Positions 8,948-18,277 of a DNA stretch of 64,000 nt are shown here, one piece after another. The stretch comes from Kitasatospora indigofera (GTDB lineage Bacteria; Actinomycetota; Actinomycetes; Streptomycetales; Streptomycetaceae). Position 1 is the first letter of the stretch, and the number at the start of each line of letters is the position of its first letter. Below the pieces are notes generated by a model. That model did not search any database, was not told the origin of the DNA, and saw only the letters and a program-made list of their open reading frames with translations. Made by a program: the position numbers and the translations under genes. The DNA lies in contig NZ_BNBO01000005.1 of assembly GCF_014655955.1 (NCBI RefSeq), positions 124,001 through 188,000 of the forward strand, given 5' to 3'.

Positions 8948-10039
8948 CTACGACTCGGCCAGGATCTGACCCACGTACCGTGCCACCGCTCGCACCGCCC
9001 CCATTGTGCCCGGGTAGTCCATCCGGGTCGGACCGATCACGCCCAGCTTCGCCACACTCTCGTCGCCCGAACCGTAACCGACCGAGACGACCGAGGTGGA
9101 ATTGAGCCCTTCGTACGCGTTCTCCCGGCCGATCCGGACCATCATCCCGGCGTCGCCGGTCTCACCCAGCAGGCGGAGCAGGACGACCTGCTCCTCCAGC
9201 GCCTCCAGCACCGGCTGGATGGTGAGCGGGAAGTCGTGCCCGAAGCGGGTCAGGTTGGCCGTGCCGGCCAGCATGATCCGCTCCTCGTTCTGCTCGGCGA
9301 GCGCCTCGAAGAGGGTCGCCAGCACCGTGGTGACGGTCGGCCGGTCGGTCGCCTCGAAGGCGGCCGGCAGGGCCTCCAGGAGCTCGGGGACGTCCGGCAG
9401 GCGCTGCCCGACGGCCCGGGCGTTGATCCGGGCCCGCAGGTCCGCCAGGACGGTCTCGCCCACCGTGCCGGGACAGTCGACCATCCGCTGCTCGACCCGG
9501 CCGGTGTTGGTGATCAGGACGAGCATCACCTTGGCCGGCGCCAGCGCGACCAGCTCGATGTGCCGCACGGTCGAGCGCGAGAGCGAGGGGTACTGCACGA
9601 CGGCGACCTGCCGGGTCAGCTGCGCGAGCAGCCGCACCGTACGGGCGACCACGTCGTCCAGGTCCACCGCGCCGTCCAGGAAGTGCCGGATCGCGCGCCG
9701 CTCGGGCGCGGTCATCGGCTTGACCTCGGCGAGGCGGTCCACGAAGAGCCGGTAGCCCTTGTCGGTGGGGATCCGTCCGGCGCTGGTGTGCGGCTGCTGG
9801 ATGTAGCCGTCCTCCTCCAGGGCCGCCATGTCGTTGCGCACGGTCGCCGGGGAGACCCCGAGGCTGTGCCGCTCGACCAGGGCCTTGGAGCCGACCGGCT
9901 CCTCGGTGCCGACGTAGTCCTGGACGATCGCGCGCAGCACCGCGAGCTTGCGGTCGTCCAGCGGACGCACGTCGAGCTGCCTGCCGTCGAGGTGCCTGGT
10001 GTCGGACTTGCGATCGTCCGCCCTGCGGTCGTTGGCCAT
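8948..10039 (-). CDS. hrcA: Heat-inducible transcription repressor HrcA
   Basis: Repressor of class I heat-shock genes; it binds the CIRCE element. The winged-helix N-terminus contains [20 protein letters not shown] and [22 protein letters not shown], hallmarks of HrcA, followed by the GAF-like dimerisation domain. The predicted 363 residues are somewhat longer than usual because of a charged N-terminal stretch rich in Asp and Arg (about residues 3-30, [14 protein letters not shown] type), so a start further inside is possible. The ATG at 10039 is used here. The CIRCE element lies 80-106 bases upstream, so the gene is probably autoregulated together with dnaJ. Confidence 0.95.
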   Translation of the reverse strand: MANDRRADDRKSDTRHLDGRQLDVRPLDDRKLAVLRAIVQDYVGTEEPVGSKALVERHSLGVSPATVRNDMAALEEDGYIQQPHTSAGRIPTDKGYRLFVDRLAEVKPMTAPERRAIRHFLDGAVDLDDVVARTVRLLAQLTRQVAVVQYPSLSRSTVRHIELVALAPAKVMLVLITNTGRVEQRMVDCPGTVGETVLADLRARINARAVGQRLPDVPELLEALPAAFEATDRPTVTTVLATLFEALAEQNEERIMLAGTANLTRFGHDFPLTIQPVLEALEEQVVLLRLLGETGDAGMMVRIGRENAYEGLNSTSVVSVGYGSGDESVAKLGVIGPTRMDYPGTMGAVRAVARYVGQILAES

Positions 10040-10118
10040 GGGCACGCACCTCCGTCTTCGCACGTTGTCCGTTATGACTCGGTCTGGGTCACCCGGTGGA
10101 TCACCCGCTGTGGTCCGC

Positions 10119-10145
10119 CTGGCACTCAGGACAGTCGAGTGCCAG
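10119..10145. promoter_or_regulatory. CIRCE operator between hrcA and htpX
   Basis: CTGGCACTC (10119-10127), a 9-base spacer, and GAGTGCCAG (10137-10145) form a perfect 9+9 inverted repeat. This is the CIRCE layout (TTAGCACTC-N9-GAGTGCTAA) with two GC-ward changes in each arm. On the minus strand a TACACT box (10159-10164) with a weak TTCCTG 17 bases further upstream would place the hrcA transcription start just ahead of the operator, the usual position for repression. htpX begins 148 bases away on the other side. Confidence 0.92.
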
Positions 10146-10292
10146 AACCGTACCTGCCAGTGTAAGGCCCGGGCCCGACGGCAGGAACGGCCCGTAGGTG
10201 GTGATCCTGCACGCACCGCCCCGCGCGGGGTGATGCCGCCCGCCCCGCCAGGTGGCAGCATCGAAGGCAACCGGCGAATGCGAGGAGCAGCG

Positions 10293-11213
10293 ATGTCGAC
10301 CTCAGGCCAGCACACCCGTTTCGCGCCCGACCGTGGACTGACCGGCCGGATGGTCGCCACGATGTTCGTGATCGGCCTCCTGTACGTGGGCTTCACCGGA
10401 GTGCTCATCGTGCTGCTGCGCGGGGCCTGGCCGATCATCGTGCTGATCTCGGGCGGCCTGTTCGTCGCCCAGTTCTGGTTCAGCGACAAGATCACCGAGC
10501 GGGCGATGGGCGCCCACGAGGTCACCCCCGAGCAGTACCCCCAGCTGCACGGGACCATTGACCGGCTCTGCGCGCTGGCCGACATGCCCAAACCCAGGGT
10601 GGCCGTCTCGCAGAACGACATGCCGAACGCCTTCGCCACCGGCCGCAAACCCGAGAAGTCCGTGGTCTGCGTCACCACCGGCCTGCTGCGCCGGCTGGAA
10701 CCGGAGGAGCTGGAGGGCGTCCTCGCCCACGAGCTCTCGCACGTCGCCCACCGGGACGTCGCGGTCATGACGGTCGCCGGATTCCTCGGCGTGCTGGCCG
10801 GCGCGATGACCCGGATGGCCATGTACAGCGGGCTGATGGGCGGCAACCGCAACAGCAACGACCAGAACGCCGCCATCGCGATGCTGATCATCCCGCTGGT
10901 CTCGATGGTCGTGTACGTGATCAGCTTCCTGCTGACCCGGCTGCTGTCCCGCTACCGCGAGCTGGCCGCCGACCGGGCCGCCGCCCAGCTGACCGGCCGC
11001 CCCAGCGCCCTGGCCTCCGCCCTGACCAAGGTGACCGGCCAGATCGCCGCCATCCCCACCAGGGACCTGCGCCAGGCGCAGCCGTACAACGCCTTCTACT
11101 TCGCCCCCGCGCTGAGCGCCCGGGAGGCCGCCGGCCAGTTGCTCTCCACCCACCCGTCGCTGGAGAAGCGGCTGGAGCAGCTCGCGCGGATCTCGACCGA
11201 CCTCAACCGCTGA
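10293..11213 (+). CDS. htpX: Zinc metalloprotease HtpX
   Basis: Membrane-bound M48 protease for quality control of membrane proteins. The 306 residues show two N-terminal membrane segments (about 20-60), the zinc motif HELSH (in [13 protein letters not shown]) near residue 150, two further hydrophobic segments, and the distal ligand region [11 protein letters not shown]. The ATG at 10293 has an AGGAGCAG ribosome site. It is divergent from hrcA across the CIRCE operator, which suggests shared heat-stress control, and pspAB follows 64 bases downstream. Confidence 0.96.
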   Translation: MSTSGQHTRFAPDRGLTGRMVATMFVIGLLYVGFTGVLIVLLRGAWPIIVLISGGLFVAQFWFSDKITERAMGAHEVTPEQYPQLHGTIDRLCALADMPKPRVAVSQNDMPNAFATGRKPEKSVVCVTTGLLRRLEPEELEGVLAHELSHVAHRDVAVMTVAGFLGVLAGAMTRMAMYSGLMGGNRNSNDQNAAIAMLIIPLVSMVVYVISFLLTRLLSRYRELAADRAAAQLTGRPSALASALTKVTGQIAAIPTRDLRQAQPYNAFYFAPALSAREAAGQLLSTHPSLEKRLEQLARISTDLNR

Positions 11214-11277
11214 CCGCCCGGGAGCAGCGGATCCCGTAAGGCCCGATCCCTCGCCCGATCGACCGTGGAGGAGCCCG

Positions 11278-11862
11278 ATGGGATTCCTGGACACCCTGTT
11301 CGGCCGCAGCAAGCCCGTCCGGCCCGACCTCGACCAGCTCTTCGGCGTGCCGTCGGCGGCGCTGACCCTGGAGGCCGCCGCCGGGTTCCGGCCCACCGGG
11401 CTCGGCTCGGTCTGCTTCGCGGCCGTCGAGGGCGGCGCCTTCGGCGAGGTGGAGCGGCAGGTGCGCGAACTGCTGGACGCCGACACCGACCGCGGCGGCG
11501 TCCCGGTGGAGGCGAGCCAGGACGGCTACGGCTACTCCTGGCTGCTGGCCCGGCACACCCCCGAGGAGCTGCCGGAGCTGGTCAACGACCTGCACGCGGT
11601 CAACAGCGAGCTGGAGGCGAACGGCTTCGGCCCGCAGCTGCTCTGCTCGCTCGTGGGGTTCCGCAACGACGCCGGCCAGGCACTCGCGCTGGTCTACCTC
11701 TACAAGCGCGGGACCTTCTACCCGTTCGCGCCGATGCCCGGCGGCGGCGAGAAGCGCAACAGCCCGCTGGAGCTCCAGATCAAGGCGATGCTCGGCAACG
11801 ACCTGCGGGTGGAGTCGGACCTCTCCCGCTGGTTCCCGGTCTGGGGCGCGCCGGGGCTCTGA
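11278..11862 (+). CDS. pspAB: PspA-associated protein PspAB
   Basis: 194-residue soluble protein of the PspAB family, found in actinobacteria and archaea beside htpX or pspA and inferred to act in envelope stress. The N-terminus MGFLDTLFGRSKPVRPDLDQ and the internal LVGFRNDAGQALALVYLYKRGTFYPFAP are typical. A GGAGG ribosome site precedes the ATG at 11278. It is probably co-transcribed with htpX. Its biochemical activity is unknown. Confidence 0.88.
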   Translation: MGFLDTLFGRSKPVRPDLDQLFGVPSAALTLEAAAGFRPTGLGSVCFAAVEGGAFGEVERQVRELLDADTDRGGVPVEASQDGYGYSWLLARHTPEELPELVNDLHAVNSELEANGFGPQLLCSLVGFRNDAGQALALVYLYKRGTFYPFAPMPGGGEKRNSPLELQIKAMLGNDLRVESDLSRWFPVWGAPGL

Positions 11863-11902
11863 GCCGGCCCGGATTCCCTGGCACGGGCGCCGTCCGGGCC
11901 CC

Positions 11903-11998
11903 CACGGCGTCGGCGACGCCGTACCGCTGACGCACCGTACGGCGCTGCTCGCGCGGCTCGCCGAGGTGCTGTCGGTGGTCGCGCCGTTCCTCGGGTGA
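11903..11998 (+). pseudogene. Possible gene remnant (C-terminal fragment)
   Basis: A short frame ending TGA at 11996 reads HGVGDAVPLTHRTALLARL then a hydrophobic tail to the stop. Nearly every codon ends in G or C, as in real genes here, yet there is no start or ribosome site. It may be the decayed end of a lost gene between pspAB and DUF3097. I do not recognise the family and the call is tentative. Confidence 0.25.
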
Positions 11999-12043
11999 GG
12001 CGCCGGGTGCGCGTGCCCGGCGGTGGGGTGACGGAGGGTTTCG

Positions 12044-12056
12044 TATAGTCCGAGGA
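12044..12056 (+). promoter_or_regulatory. Candidate leaderless promoter of the DUF3097 gene
   Basis: TATAGT at 12044-12049 is followed by six bases and the ATG at 12056. No convincing -35 box is seen. The GAGG directly before the ATG is too close to act as a ribosome site, which supports leaderless initiation. Confidence 0.5.
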
Positions 12057-12892
12057 TGCGCAGCAGGAGTTACGGCCCGGACCTGACCCCGCCGTGGAAG
12101 CGGCAGCAGCCCGCCCCCGAGGTGCCCGCCGAGCGGGGCCTCGTGGTGGAGGAGGCGGCCACCGGCTTCTGCGGGGCGGTGGTGCGGTGCGAGAAGACGG
12201 CGGAGGGGCTGACGGTCACCCTGGAGGACCGCTTCGGCAAGCACCGGGTGTTCCCGATGGGCGCGCGCGGCTTCCTGCTGGAGGGCCGGGTGGTCACCCT
12301 GGTCCGGCCGGCCGGCGCGGCGCCCGCGCCGGCGAAGGGGCCGGGCCGGACGGCCTCCGGCTCGGTGGCCGTGCCCGGGGCCCGGGCCCGGGTCGCCCGC
12401 GAGTCGCGGATCTACGTGGAGGGCCGGCACGACGCCGAGCTGGTCGAACGGGTCTGGGGCGACGACCTGCGGATCGAGGGCGTGGTGGTGGAGTACCTGG
12501 AGGGCATCGACGACCTGCCCGCGATCGTGGCCGGGTTCTCCCCCGGCCCGGGCCGGCGCCTGGGCGTGCTGGTCGACCACCTGCTGCCGGGCACCAAGGA
12601 GCACCGGATCGCCGGCCAGGTCACCGGCTCCTCGGTGCTCGTCGTCGGCCACCCGTACATCGACGTCTGGGAGGCCGTGAAGCCCGCCAGCGTCGGCATC
12701 CCCGGCTGGCCGCAGGTGCCGCGCGGGGAGTCCTGGAAGGAGGGCGTCTGCCGCCGGCTCGGCTGGCCGGTGGACACCCCCGCCGCCTGGAAGCGGATCC
12801 TCGCCTCGGTGAACTCCTACCGGGACCTCGACCCGGCCCTGCTGGGCCGGGTCGAGGAACTGATCGACTTCGTGACGCTCACGGAGGACTGA
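12056..12892 (+). CDS. DUF3097 family protein
   Basis: 278-residue cytosolic protein of the actinobacterial DUF3097 family. It begins MRSRSYGPDLTPPWKRQ and contains a Toprim-like stretch (RIYVEGRHDAELVERVWGDD, then LGVLVDHLLPGTKEHR) around residues 120-185, with acidic residues in the positions expected of that fold. The Toprim likeness is my inference. It stands alone and converges on hemW. Function is unknown. Confidence 0.88.
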   Translation: MRSRSYGPDLTPPWKRQQPAPEVPAERGLVVEEAATGFCGAVVRCEKTAEGLTVTLEDRFGKHRVFPMGARGFLLEGRVVTLVRPAGAAPAPAKGPGRTASGSVAVPGARARVARESRIYVEGRHDAELVERVWGDDLRIEGVVVEYLEGIDDLPAIVAGFSPGPGRRLGVLVDHLLPGTKEHRIAGQVTGSSVLVVGHPYIDVWEAVKPASVGIPGWPQVPRGESWKEGVCRRLGWPVDTPAAWKRILASVNSYRDLDPALLGRVEELIDFVTLTED

Positions 12893-13037
12893 GCGCCCTC
12901 GGACGTAGGTCTGGAACTCCGCGGTGTCGAGCGTCACCCCGAGCACGGCCGGCGGAACGGGGCCCCGAACCTGCTGGTCCGCTCGGAGCGCTAATCGGAC
13001 AGGCCCGGGGCGACGGCTGCTCCCACGCTGACGGGAC

Positions 13038-14267
13038 TCAGTCCACGAGGTCACGCACGACGCCGTCCGCCAGCAGCCGCCCCCGCAGGGTCAGCACGGC
13101 GCGGCCGGCCTCGAAGGCGGCGGGGTCGAGCAGGCCGTCGTCGAGCGCCCGGTGGGCGGCCTCCAGGCCGGCCGGGGCCAGCAGGGAGAGCGGGCAGCCC
13201 TCGACCAGCCGCAGCTCCAGCAGGATCCGCTCGACCCGGCGGTCCGCCGCCGGGAGCACCTCGCGGCCCTGGCCGGGCGTGCGGCCCTCGGCCAGCGCCT
13301 GGGCGTACGCGGCGGGGTGCTTGGCGTTCCACCAGCGGACGCCGCCGACGTGGCTGTGCGCGCCGGGGCCGGCGCCCCACCAGTCGGCGCCGGTCCAGTA
13401 GAGCTCGTTGTGGCGGCAGCGGGCGGCCTCGGAGGTGGCCCAGTTGGAGACCTCGTACCAGCCGAACCCGGCCTTGCCGAGCGCCTCGTCGGCGATCAGG
13501 TAACGGTCGGCGTGCACGTCGTCGTCGATCATCGGCAGCTCGCCGCGCTTGACCCGGGCGGCCAGCTTGGTGCCGTCCTCGACGATCAGCGAGTACGCGG
13601 AGACGTGGTCGGGGCCGGCGCCGATGGCGGCGTCCAGCGAGGCCCGCCAGTCGTCGTCGGACTCGCCGGGGGTGCCGTAGATCAGGTCGAGGTTGACGTG
13701 CTCGAAGCCGGCCTCCCGGGCCTCGGCGACGCAGGCCTCGGGCCGGCCCGGGGTGTGGTGGCGGTCGAGCAGCTCCAGGACCTGCGGGCGGGCGCTCTGC
13801 ATGCCGAAGGAGATCCGGTTGAAGCCGCCCTCGCGCAGCTCGGCGAGGTAGGCGGGATCGACCGACTCCGGGTTGGCCTCGGTGGTGACCTCGGCGCCGG
13901 GCGCCAGGCCGAACTCCTCCCGGATCGCCGCGAGCATCCGCACCAGGTCACGGGCGGGCAGCAGGGTGGGGGTGCCGCCGCCGAGGAAGACCGTCCGCAC
14001 CGGGAGGTCGGCGTCGCCGAGCACCGTCCGGGCGAGCCGGATCTCCGCCACCAGGTTGTCGGCGTAGGTCTCCTGCGAGGCGACCGTGCCCGAGGAGCGC
14101 AGCTCGGTGGCGGTGTAGGTGTTGAAGTCGCAGTAGCCGCAGCGGGTGGCGCAGTACGGCACGTGCACGTAGAACCCGAAGGGCCGCGCACCCAGTCCGT
14201 CGAGGGCGTGGGCGGGCAGGGAACCGTCGGACGGCACGGGTTCGCCGTCGGGGAGTGCGGAGGGCAT
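13038..14267 (-). CDS. hemW: Radical SAM protein HemW (heme chaperone)
   Basis: Radical SAM enzyme that binds heme and is thought to deliver it to respiratory proteins; formerly mis-named coproporphyrinogen oxidase. The 4Fe-4S motif CATRCGYC is at about residue 35, followed by the SAM-binding GGGTPTLL. The HemW-specific HNELYWTGADWWGAGPGAHS is near residue 290. The length (409) fits. The ATG at 14267 is used. A hairpin terminating the upstream acyl-CoA ligase ends only 11 bases before this start, so hemW must be read from a transcript passing through it or from a start inside it. Confidence 0.94.
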   Translation of the reverse strand: MPSALPDGEPVPSDGSLPAHALDGLGARPFGFYVHVPYCATRCGYCDFNTYTATELRSSGTVASQETYADNLVAEIRLARTVLGDADLPVRTVFLGGGTPTLLPARDLVRMLAAIREEFGLAPGAEVTTEANPESVDPAYLAELREGGFNRISFGMQSARPQVLELLDRHHTPGRPEACVAEAREAGFEHVNLDLIYGTPGESDDDWRASLDAAIGAGPDHVSAYSLIVEDGTKLAARVKRGELPMIDDDVHADRYLIADEALGKAGFGWYEVSNWATSEAARCRHNELYWTGADWWGAGPGAHSHVGGVRWWNAKHPAAYAQALAEGRTPGQGREVLPAADRRVERILLELRLVEGCPLSLLAPAGLEAAHRALDDGLLDPAAFEAGRAVLTLRGRLLADGVVRDLVD

Positions 14268-14277
14268 TGGTCCATTG

Positions 14278-14307
14278 TCCCGTACGGCACGGGTGTGCCG
14301 TACGGGA
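14278..14307 (-). terminator. Hairpin between the acyl-CoA ligase and hemW
   Basis: TCCCGTACGGCAC (14278-14290) and GTGCCGTACGGGA (14295-14307) form a perfect 13-bp stem with a 4-base loop. It lies 38 bases past the ligase stop and 11 bases before the hemW ATG. It may be a terminator or an attenuating structure. Confidence 0.65.
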
Positions 14308-14344
14308 CGACGGAGGAGCGGCGGCGGAGCGGCGGACGGGCCGG

Positions 14345-16267
14345 TCAGGCCTCGACGGCGCCCGCGTACATCTGGGTCACCGCGTCGGCGTAGGTCTTCT
14401 CGACCACCGGCCGCTTGATCTTGAGGCTCGGGGTCAGCTCGCCGTGCTCGATGTCCAGGTCGCGCGGGAGCAGGGTGAACTTCTTCACCGTCTGCCAGCG
14501 CTGGAGATCGGTGTTCAGCCGCTGCACGAAGCCCTCGATCAGCTCGCGCACCTGCGGCGAGGAGACCACCTCGGCGTAGGACCGGCCGGCCAGCTCGTGC
14601 TCGGCGGCCCACGGCATGATCACCGCTTCGTCCAGGGCGATCAGCGCGGTGCAGTAGTTGCGGCCGTTGCCGATCACCAGGATGTTGCTGACGAACGGGC
14701 AGATCGCCTTGAACTTGCCCTCGACCTCGCTGGGCGCGACGTACTTGCCACCGGAGGTCTTGAACAGGTCCTTCTTGCGGTCGGTGATCCGCAGGAAGCC
14801 GTCCTCGGTCAGCTCGCCGATGTCCTCGGTGTGGAACCAGCCGTCCGGCTCCAGCACCTCCGCGGTCTTCTCCGGCAGGTTGTGGTAGCCGCGCATGACG
14901 CCCGGGCCGCGCAGCAGGATCTCGCCGTCCTCGGCGATCCGGACCTCGGTGCCCGGCAACGGCAGGCCGACGGTACCGATCCGGAAGTCCTCCGCACGGT
15001 TCACGCAGGACCCGGCGCTCGTCTCGGTGAGGCCGTAGCCCTCCAGGATCGGGACGCCGGCCCCGGCGAAGAAGTAGCCGATCTCGGGCGCCAGCGCGGC
15101 GCTGCCGGAGACCGAGCCGCGCATCCGGCCGCCGAAGGCCGCGCGGATCTTGGCGTAGACGAGCTTGTCGGCCAGCGCGTGCTGCAGGCCCAGCGCGAAC
15201 GGCACCGACTCCCGGCCGGTGGCGATCCGGCTGGCCTGGGAGATCCTGGCGTGCTCGCGGGCGACCTTCGCCGCCCACTGGAAGATCTTGTACTTGGCGC
15301 CGCCCTCGGCCCGGGCCTTGCCGGCGATGCCGTTGTAGACCTTCTCGAAGATCCGCGGCGCCGAGGCCATCAGGGTCGGGCGGATCACCGGCAGGTTGTG
15401 GATGATCCGGTCGACCCGGCCGTCCAGGGCCATCACGTGACCGGTGGCGATCTGCCCGGAGATCAGGGTCTTGCCGAACACGTGCGACAGCGGCAGCCAC
15501 ATGAACTGGATGTCCTCGGCCCGCAGCAGCCCGCTGGCCTCCTGCGCCCGGCCCTCGTACGCCCAGCAGTCGTGCACCAGGCGCACGCCCTTGGGGCGGC
15601 CGGTGGTGCCGGAGGTGTAGATGAGGGTGGCCAGCTGCTCCTTGTCGATCGCCGCGACGGCCTTGTCCACGGCGTCGGCGTGCTCGGCCAGGTACTCGTT
15701 GCCGAGCCGCTCCAGCTCCGCGAAGGTGAGCACGGTCAGGCCGGCCGGCTCGGGGACCTCGGCGGGCGCGTCGAACAGGATGACGGTCTTCAGCTCCGGC
15801 AGGTGCTCCTGCTGGCTGACCGCCTTGTCCAGCTGGGCCGCGTTCTCCGCGAACAGGGCCTTCGAGCCGGAGTTCGACAGGATGAACGCCGTCTCGTCGG
15901 CGTTGGTGCTCGGGTAGACGGTGGTGGTGGCCGCACCGGCGCACATGTTCCCGAGGTCGGCGATGATCCACTCGACCCGGGTGGACGAGGAGAGCGCGAC
16001 CCGGTCCTCGGCCTCGATGCCGAGCGACATCAGCCCGGCGGCCACGGCCTTCACCCGGGCGGCGGTCTGCGCCCAGGTCAGCGAGCGCCACTGCTCGGCG
16101 CCCGGGGCGCCGTCCGCGGCGTGCTCGTCGACCGGCACGGGGTAGCGGTAGGCCTCACCGTTGGGTGTCGCCGCCACCCGGTCGAGGAACAGGTGTGCGA
16201 CGGAGGCGGGGCGCCCGGCGACGATGTCGACACTGCCGGAGCCGATCAGGGACTGCGCGGAACTCAA
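14345..16267 (-). CDS. fadD: Long-chain fatty acid-CoA ligase (AMP-binding)
   Basis: ATP-dependent acyl-CoA synthetase of about 640 residues. The P-loop-like LIYTSGTTGRPKGVRL lies near residue 205, LEGYGLTETS near 400, and FHTEDIGELTEDGFLRITDRKKD near 470, all diagnostic of ANL enzymes of the long-chain class. I chose a TTG start at 16267 (LSSAQSLIGSG) because a perfect GGAGG sits five bases before it and no ATG or GTG lies nearby in frame. The next canonical start, 56 codons upstream, would add a segment not expected in the family. An inverted repeat 64-86 bases upstream may be its operator. Confidence 0.93.
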   Translation of the reverse strand: MSSAQSLIGSGSVDIVAGRPASVAHLFLDRVAATPNGEAYRYPVPVDEHAADGAPGAEQWRSLTWAQTAARVKAVAAGLMSLGIEAEDRVALSSSTRVEWIIADLGNMCAGAATTTVYPSTNADETAFILSNSGSKALFAENAAQLDKAVSQQEHLPELKTVILFDAPAEVPEPAGLTVLTFAELERLGNEYLAEHADAVDKAVAAIDKEQLATLIYTSGTTGRPKGVRLVHDCWAYEGRAQEASGLLRAEDIQFMWLPLSHVFGKTLISGQIATGHVMALDGRVDRIIHNLPVIRPTLMASAPRIFEKVYNGIAGKARAEGGAKYKIFQWAAKVAREHARISQASRIATGRESVPFALGLQHALADKLVYAKIRAAFGGRMRGSVSGSAALAPEIGYFFAGAGVPILEGYGLTETSAGSCVNRAEDFRIGTVGLPLPGTEVRIAEDGEILLRGPGVMRGYHNLPEKTAEVLEPDGWFHTEDIGELTEDGFLRITDRKKDLFKTSGGKYVAPSEVEGKFKAICPFVSNILVIGNGRNYCTALIALDEAVIMPWAAEHELAGRSYAEVVSSPQVRELIEGFVQRLNTDLQRWQTVKKFTLLPRDLDIEHGELTPSLKIKRPVVEKTYADAVTQMYAGAVEA

Positions 16268-16330
16268 CGAGACCTCCGGGGGCGGGTGGCCGAGGGTGAA
16301 CGGTGACCGTGGGGGCGGCCGCCGGGCCGT

Positions 16331-16353
16331 CTTGTTAACCGACAAGTAACAAG
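16331..16353. promoter_or_regulatory. Inverted-repeat operator upstream of the acyl-CoA ligase
   Basis: CTTGTTA (16331-16337), 9 bases, then TAACAAG (16347-16353) form a perfect inverted repeat in a locally AT-rich patch between the divergent ligase and ABC exporter genes. TetR-type regulators of fatty acid genes in actinobacteria bind repeats of similar TTA...TAA shape. The regulator is not in this window. Confidence 0.5.
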
Positions 16354-16528
16354 GGGATGGCAGCAGCCTAGGGGGAAACCAGCCGTTCCGTAAGAGGGTG
16401 ACTCCAGCTGGCACACCGGCGCGCCGCAAGTGCAATGTGCGCCACTAGTCTCAGGGTCGGACCGAGGCAATGCCGTTGTACGAGTCCCCCGAGGACCCAA
16501 AATTGGGATGCGAATCCCACTGTCGAGC

Positions 16529-18277
16529 ATGAGAGTGTTGCCAGTGCTGATCAGACTGCTCAGGGCCCATTTGAAGCCCTACTCCCGACCGATCTCCCTG
16601 CTGGTGCTGCTCCAGCTGGTCTCCACCATCGCAGCGCTCTACCTGCCGACCCTGAACGCCGACATCATCGACGACGGCGTGGTGAAGGGCGACACCGGCT
16701 ACATCCTGCAGATCGGTGCGGTGATGATCGCCGTCACCCTGGTCCAGGCGGCCTGCTCGATCGGCGCGGTGTACTACGGCGCGCGCACCGCGATGGCGGT
16801 CGGCCGCGACATCCGCGCCTCGGTCTTCGACCGGGTGCAGAGCTTCTCGGCCCGCGAACTCGGGCAGTTCGGCGCGCCCTCCCTGATCACCCGCACCACC
16901 AACGACGTGCAGCAGGTCCAGATGCTGGTCCTGATGGGCTTCAACCTGATGGTCGCCGCGCCGATCATGTGCTTCGGCGGCGTGCTGATGGCCCTCAACC
17001 AGGACGTCCCGCTGTCCGCGCTGCTGCTGGTCGTGGTGCCGCTGCTCGGCACCGTGGTCGTCCTGCTGGTGCGCCGGCTGCGGCCGCAGTTCCGCAGCAT
17101 GCAGACGAAGATCGACACGGTCAACCGGGTGCTGCGCGAGCAGATCACCGGCATCCGGGTGATCCGCGCCTTCGTCAAGGACGGGCACGAGCAGGAACGC
17201 TTCGCCGGTGCCAACCAGGAGCTGACCGACGTCTCGCTGCGGGTCGGCAAGCTGATGGCGTTCATGTTCCCCAGCGTGATGTTCGTGGTGAACCTCTCCA
17301 GCGTCGCCGTGATGTGGTTCGGCGCCCACCGGATCGACAGCGGCGGGATGCAGATCGGCGCCCTCACCGCCTTCCTGTCCTACCTGATGCAGATCCTGAT
17401 GAGCGTCATGATGGCCACCTTCATGTTCATGATGGTGCCGCGGGCCGAGGTCTGCGCGGAGCGGATCGAGGAGGTGCTGGGCACCGAGTCCAGCGTCGTC
17501 CCGCCCGCCGACCCGGTCACCGAGCTGCTGCGGCGCGGCAACCTGGAGCTGCGCAACGTCGAGTTCCGCTACCCGGGCGCCGAGGCACCGGTGCTGCGCG
17601 GCATCGACATCCTGGCCCGGCCCGGCGAGACCACCGCCGTGATCGGCTCCACCGGCAGCGGCAAGTCCACCCTGCTCGGCCTCGTCCCGCGGCTGATCGA
17701 CGCCACCGGCGGCGAGGTGCTGCTGGACGGCGTGGACGTCCGCCGGCTGGCACCCGAGCTGATCGCCGAGACCGTCGGGCTGGTCCCGCAGAAGCCGTAC
17801 CTGTTCTCCGGCACGGTGGCCGGAAACCTCCGCTACGGCCGGCCGGACGCGACCGACGAGGAGCTCTGGCACGCGCTGGAGGTCGCCCAGGCGAAGGAGT
17901 TCGTGGAGAAGTTCCCCGAGGGCCTGGACGCCCCGATCGCCCAGGGCGGCGGCAACGTCTCGGGCGGCCAGCGCCAGCGCCTGGCGATCGCCCGCGCCCT
18001 CGTCCGCAAGCCCGGCGTGTACCTCTTCGACGACTCGTTCTCGGCGCTCGACTACGCCACCGACGCGAAGCTGCGCAAGGCGCTCGCCCGGGAGACCGCC
18101 GAGGCGACGGTGCTGATCGTCGCCCAGCGGGTCAGCACCATCCGCGACGCCGACCGGATCATCGTCCTGGACGAGGGCGCCGTGGTCGGCGTCGGCACGC
18201 ACCAGGAGCTGATGGCCGACAACCCGACATACCGGGAGATCGTGCTCTCCCAGCTCACCGAGCAGGAGGCGGCGTGA
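16529..18277 (+). CDS. ABC exporter subunit 1 (degenerate catalytic site)
   Basis: Half-transporter of the MdlA/MsbA type: six membrane segments (residues 20-290), then a nucleotide-binding domain with Walker A GSTGSGKS, signature VSGGQRQR and Walker B VYLFDDSFSALD. The usual catalytic Glu after Walker B is Asp (DDS instead of DEA), the pattern of the non-hydrolysing half of heterodimeric exporters. The start is uncertain: ATG at 16529 (MRVLPVLIRLL) with no clear ribosome site, and the short inverted repeat GGGAT-gcga-ATCCC lies 11 bases before it. The stop overlaps the start of subunit 2. Confidence 0.93.
   Translation: MRVLPVLIRLLRAHLKPYSRPISLLVLLQLVSTIAALYLPTLNADIIDDGVVKGDTGYILQIGAVMIAVTLVQAACSIGAVYYGARTAMAVGRDIRASVFDRVQSFSARELGQFGAPSLITRTTNDVQQVQMLVLMGFNLMVAAPIMCFGGVLMALNQDVPLSALLLVVVPLLGTVVVLLVRRLRPQFRSMQTKIDTVNRVLREQITGIRVIRAFVKDGHEQERFAGANQELTDVSLRVGKLMAFMFPSVMFVVNLSSVAVMWFGAHRIDSGGMQIGALTAFLSYLMQILMSVMMATFMFMMVPRAEVCAERIEEVLGTESSVVPPADPVTELLRRGNLELRNVEFRYPGAEAPVLRGIDILARPGETTAVIGSTGSGKSTLLGLVPRLIDATGGEVLLDGVDVRRLAPELIAETVGLVPQKPYLFSGTVAGNLRYGRPDATDEELWHALEVAQAKEFVEKFPEGLDAPIAQGGGNVSGGQRQRLAIARALVRKPGVYLFDDSFSALDYATDAKLRKALARETAEATVLIVAQRVSTIRDADRIIVLDEGAVVGVGTHQELMADNPTYREIVLSQLTEQEAA

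Noticed and set aside
12893..13037. Coding-like minus-strand stretch (VLGVTLDTAEFQTYVRG) between DUF3097 and hemW
   Set aside because: Short, no start, and it continues antisense into DUF3097; no family recognised.
16435..18273. A frame continuous with ABC subunit 2 running through subunit 1
   Set aside because: The translated part before 18274 is Arg/Pro-rich nonsense; subunit 1 in another frame has all ABC motifs. Subunit 2 starts at the GTGA overlap.
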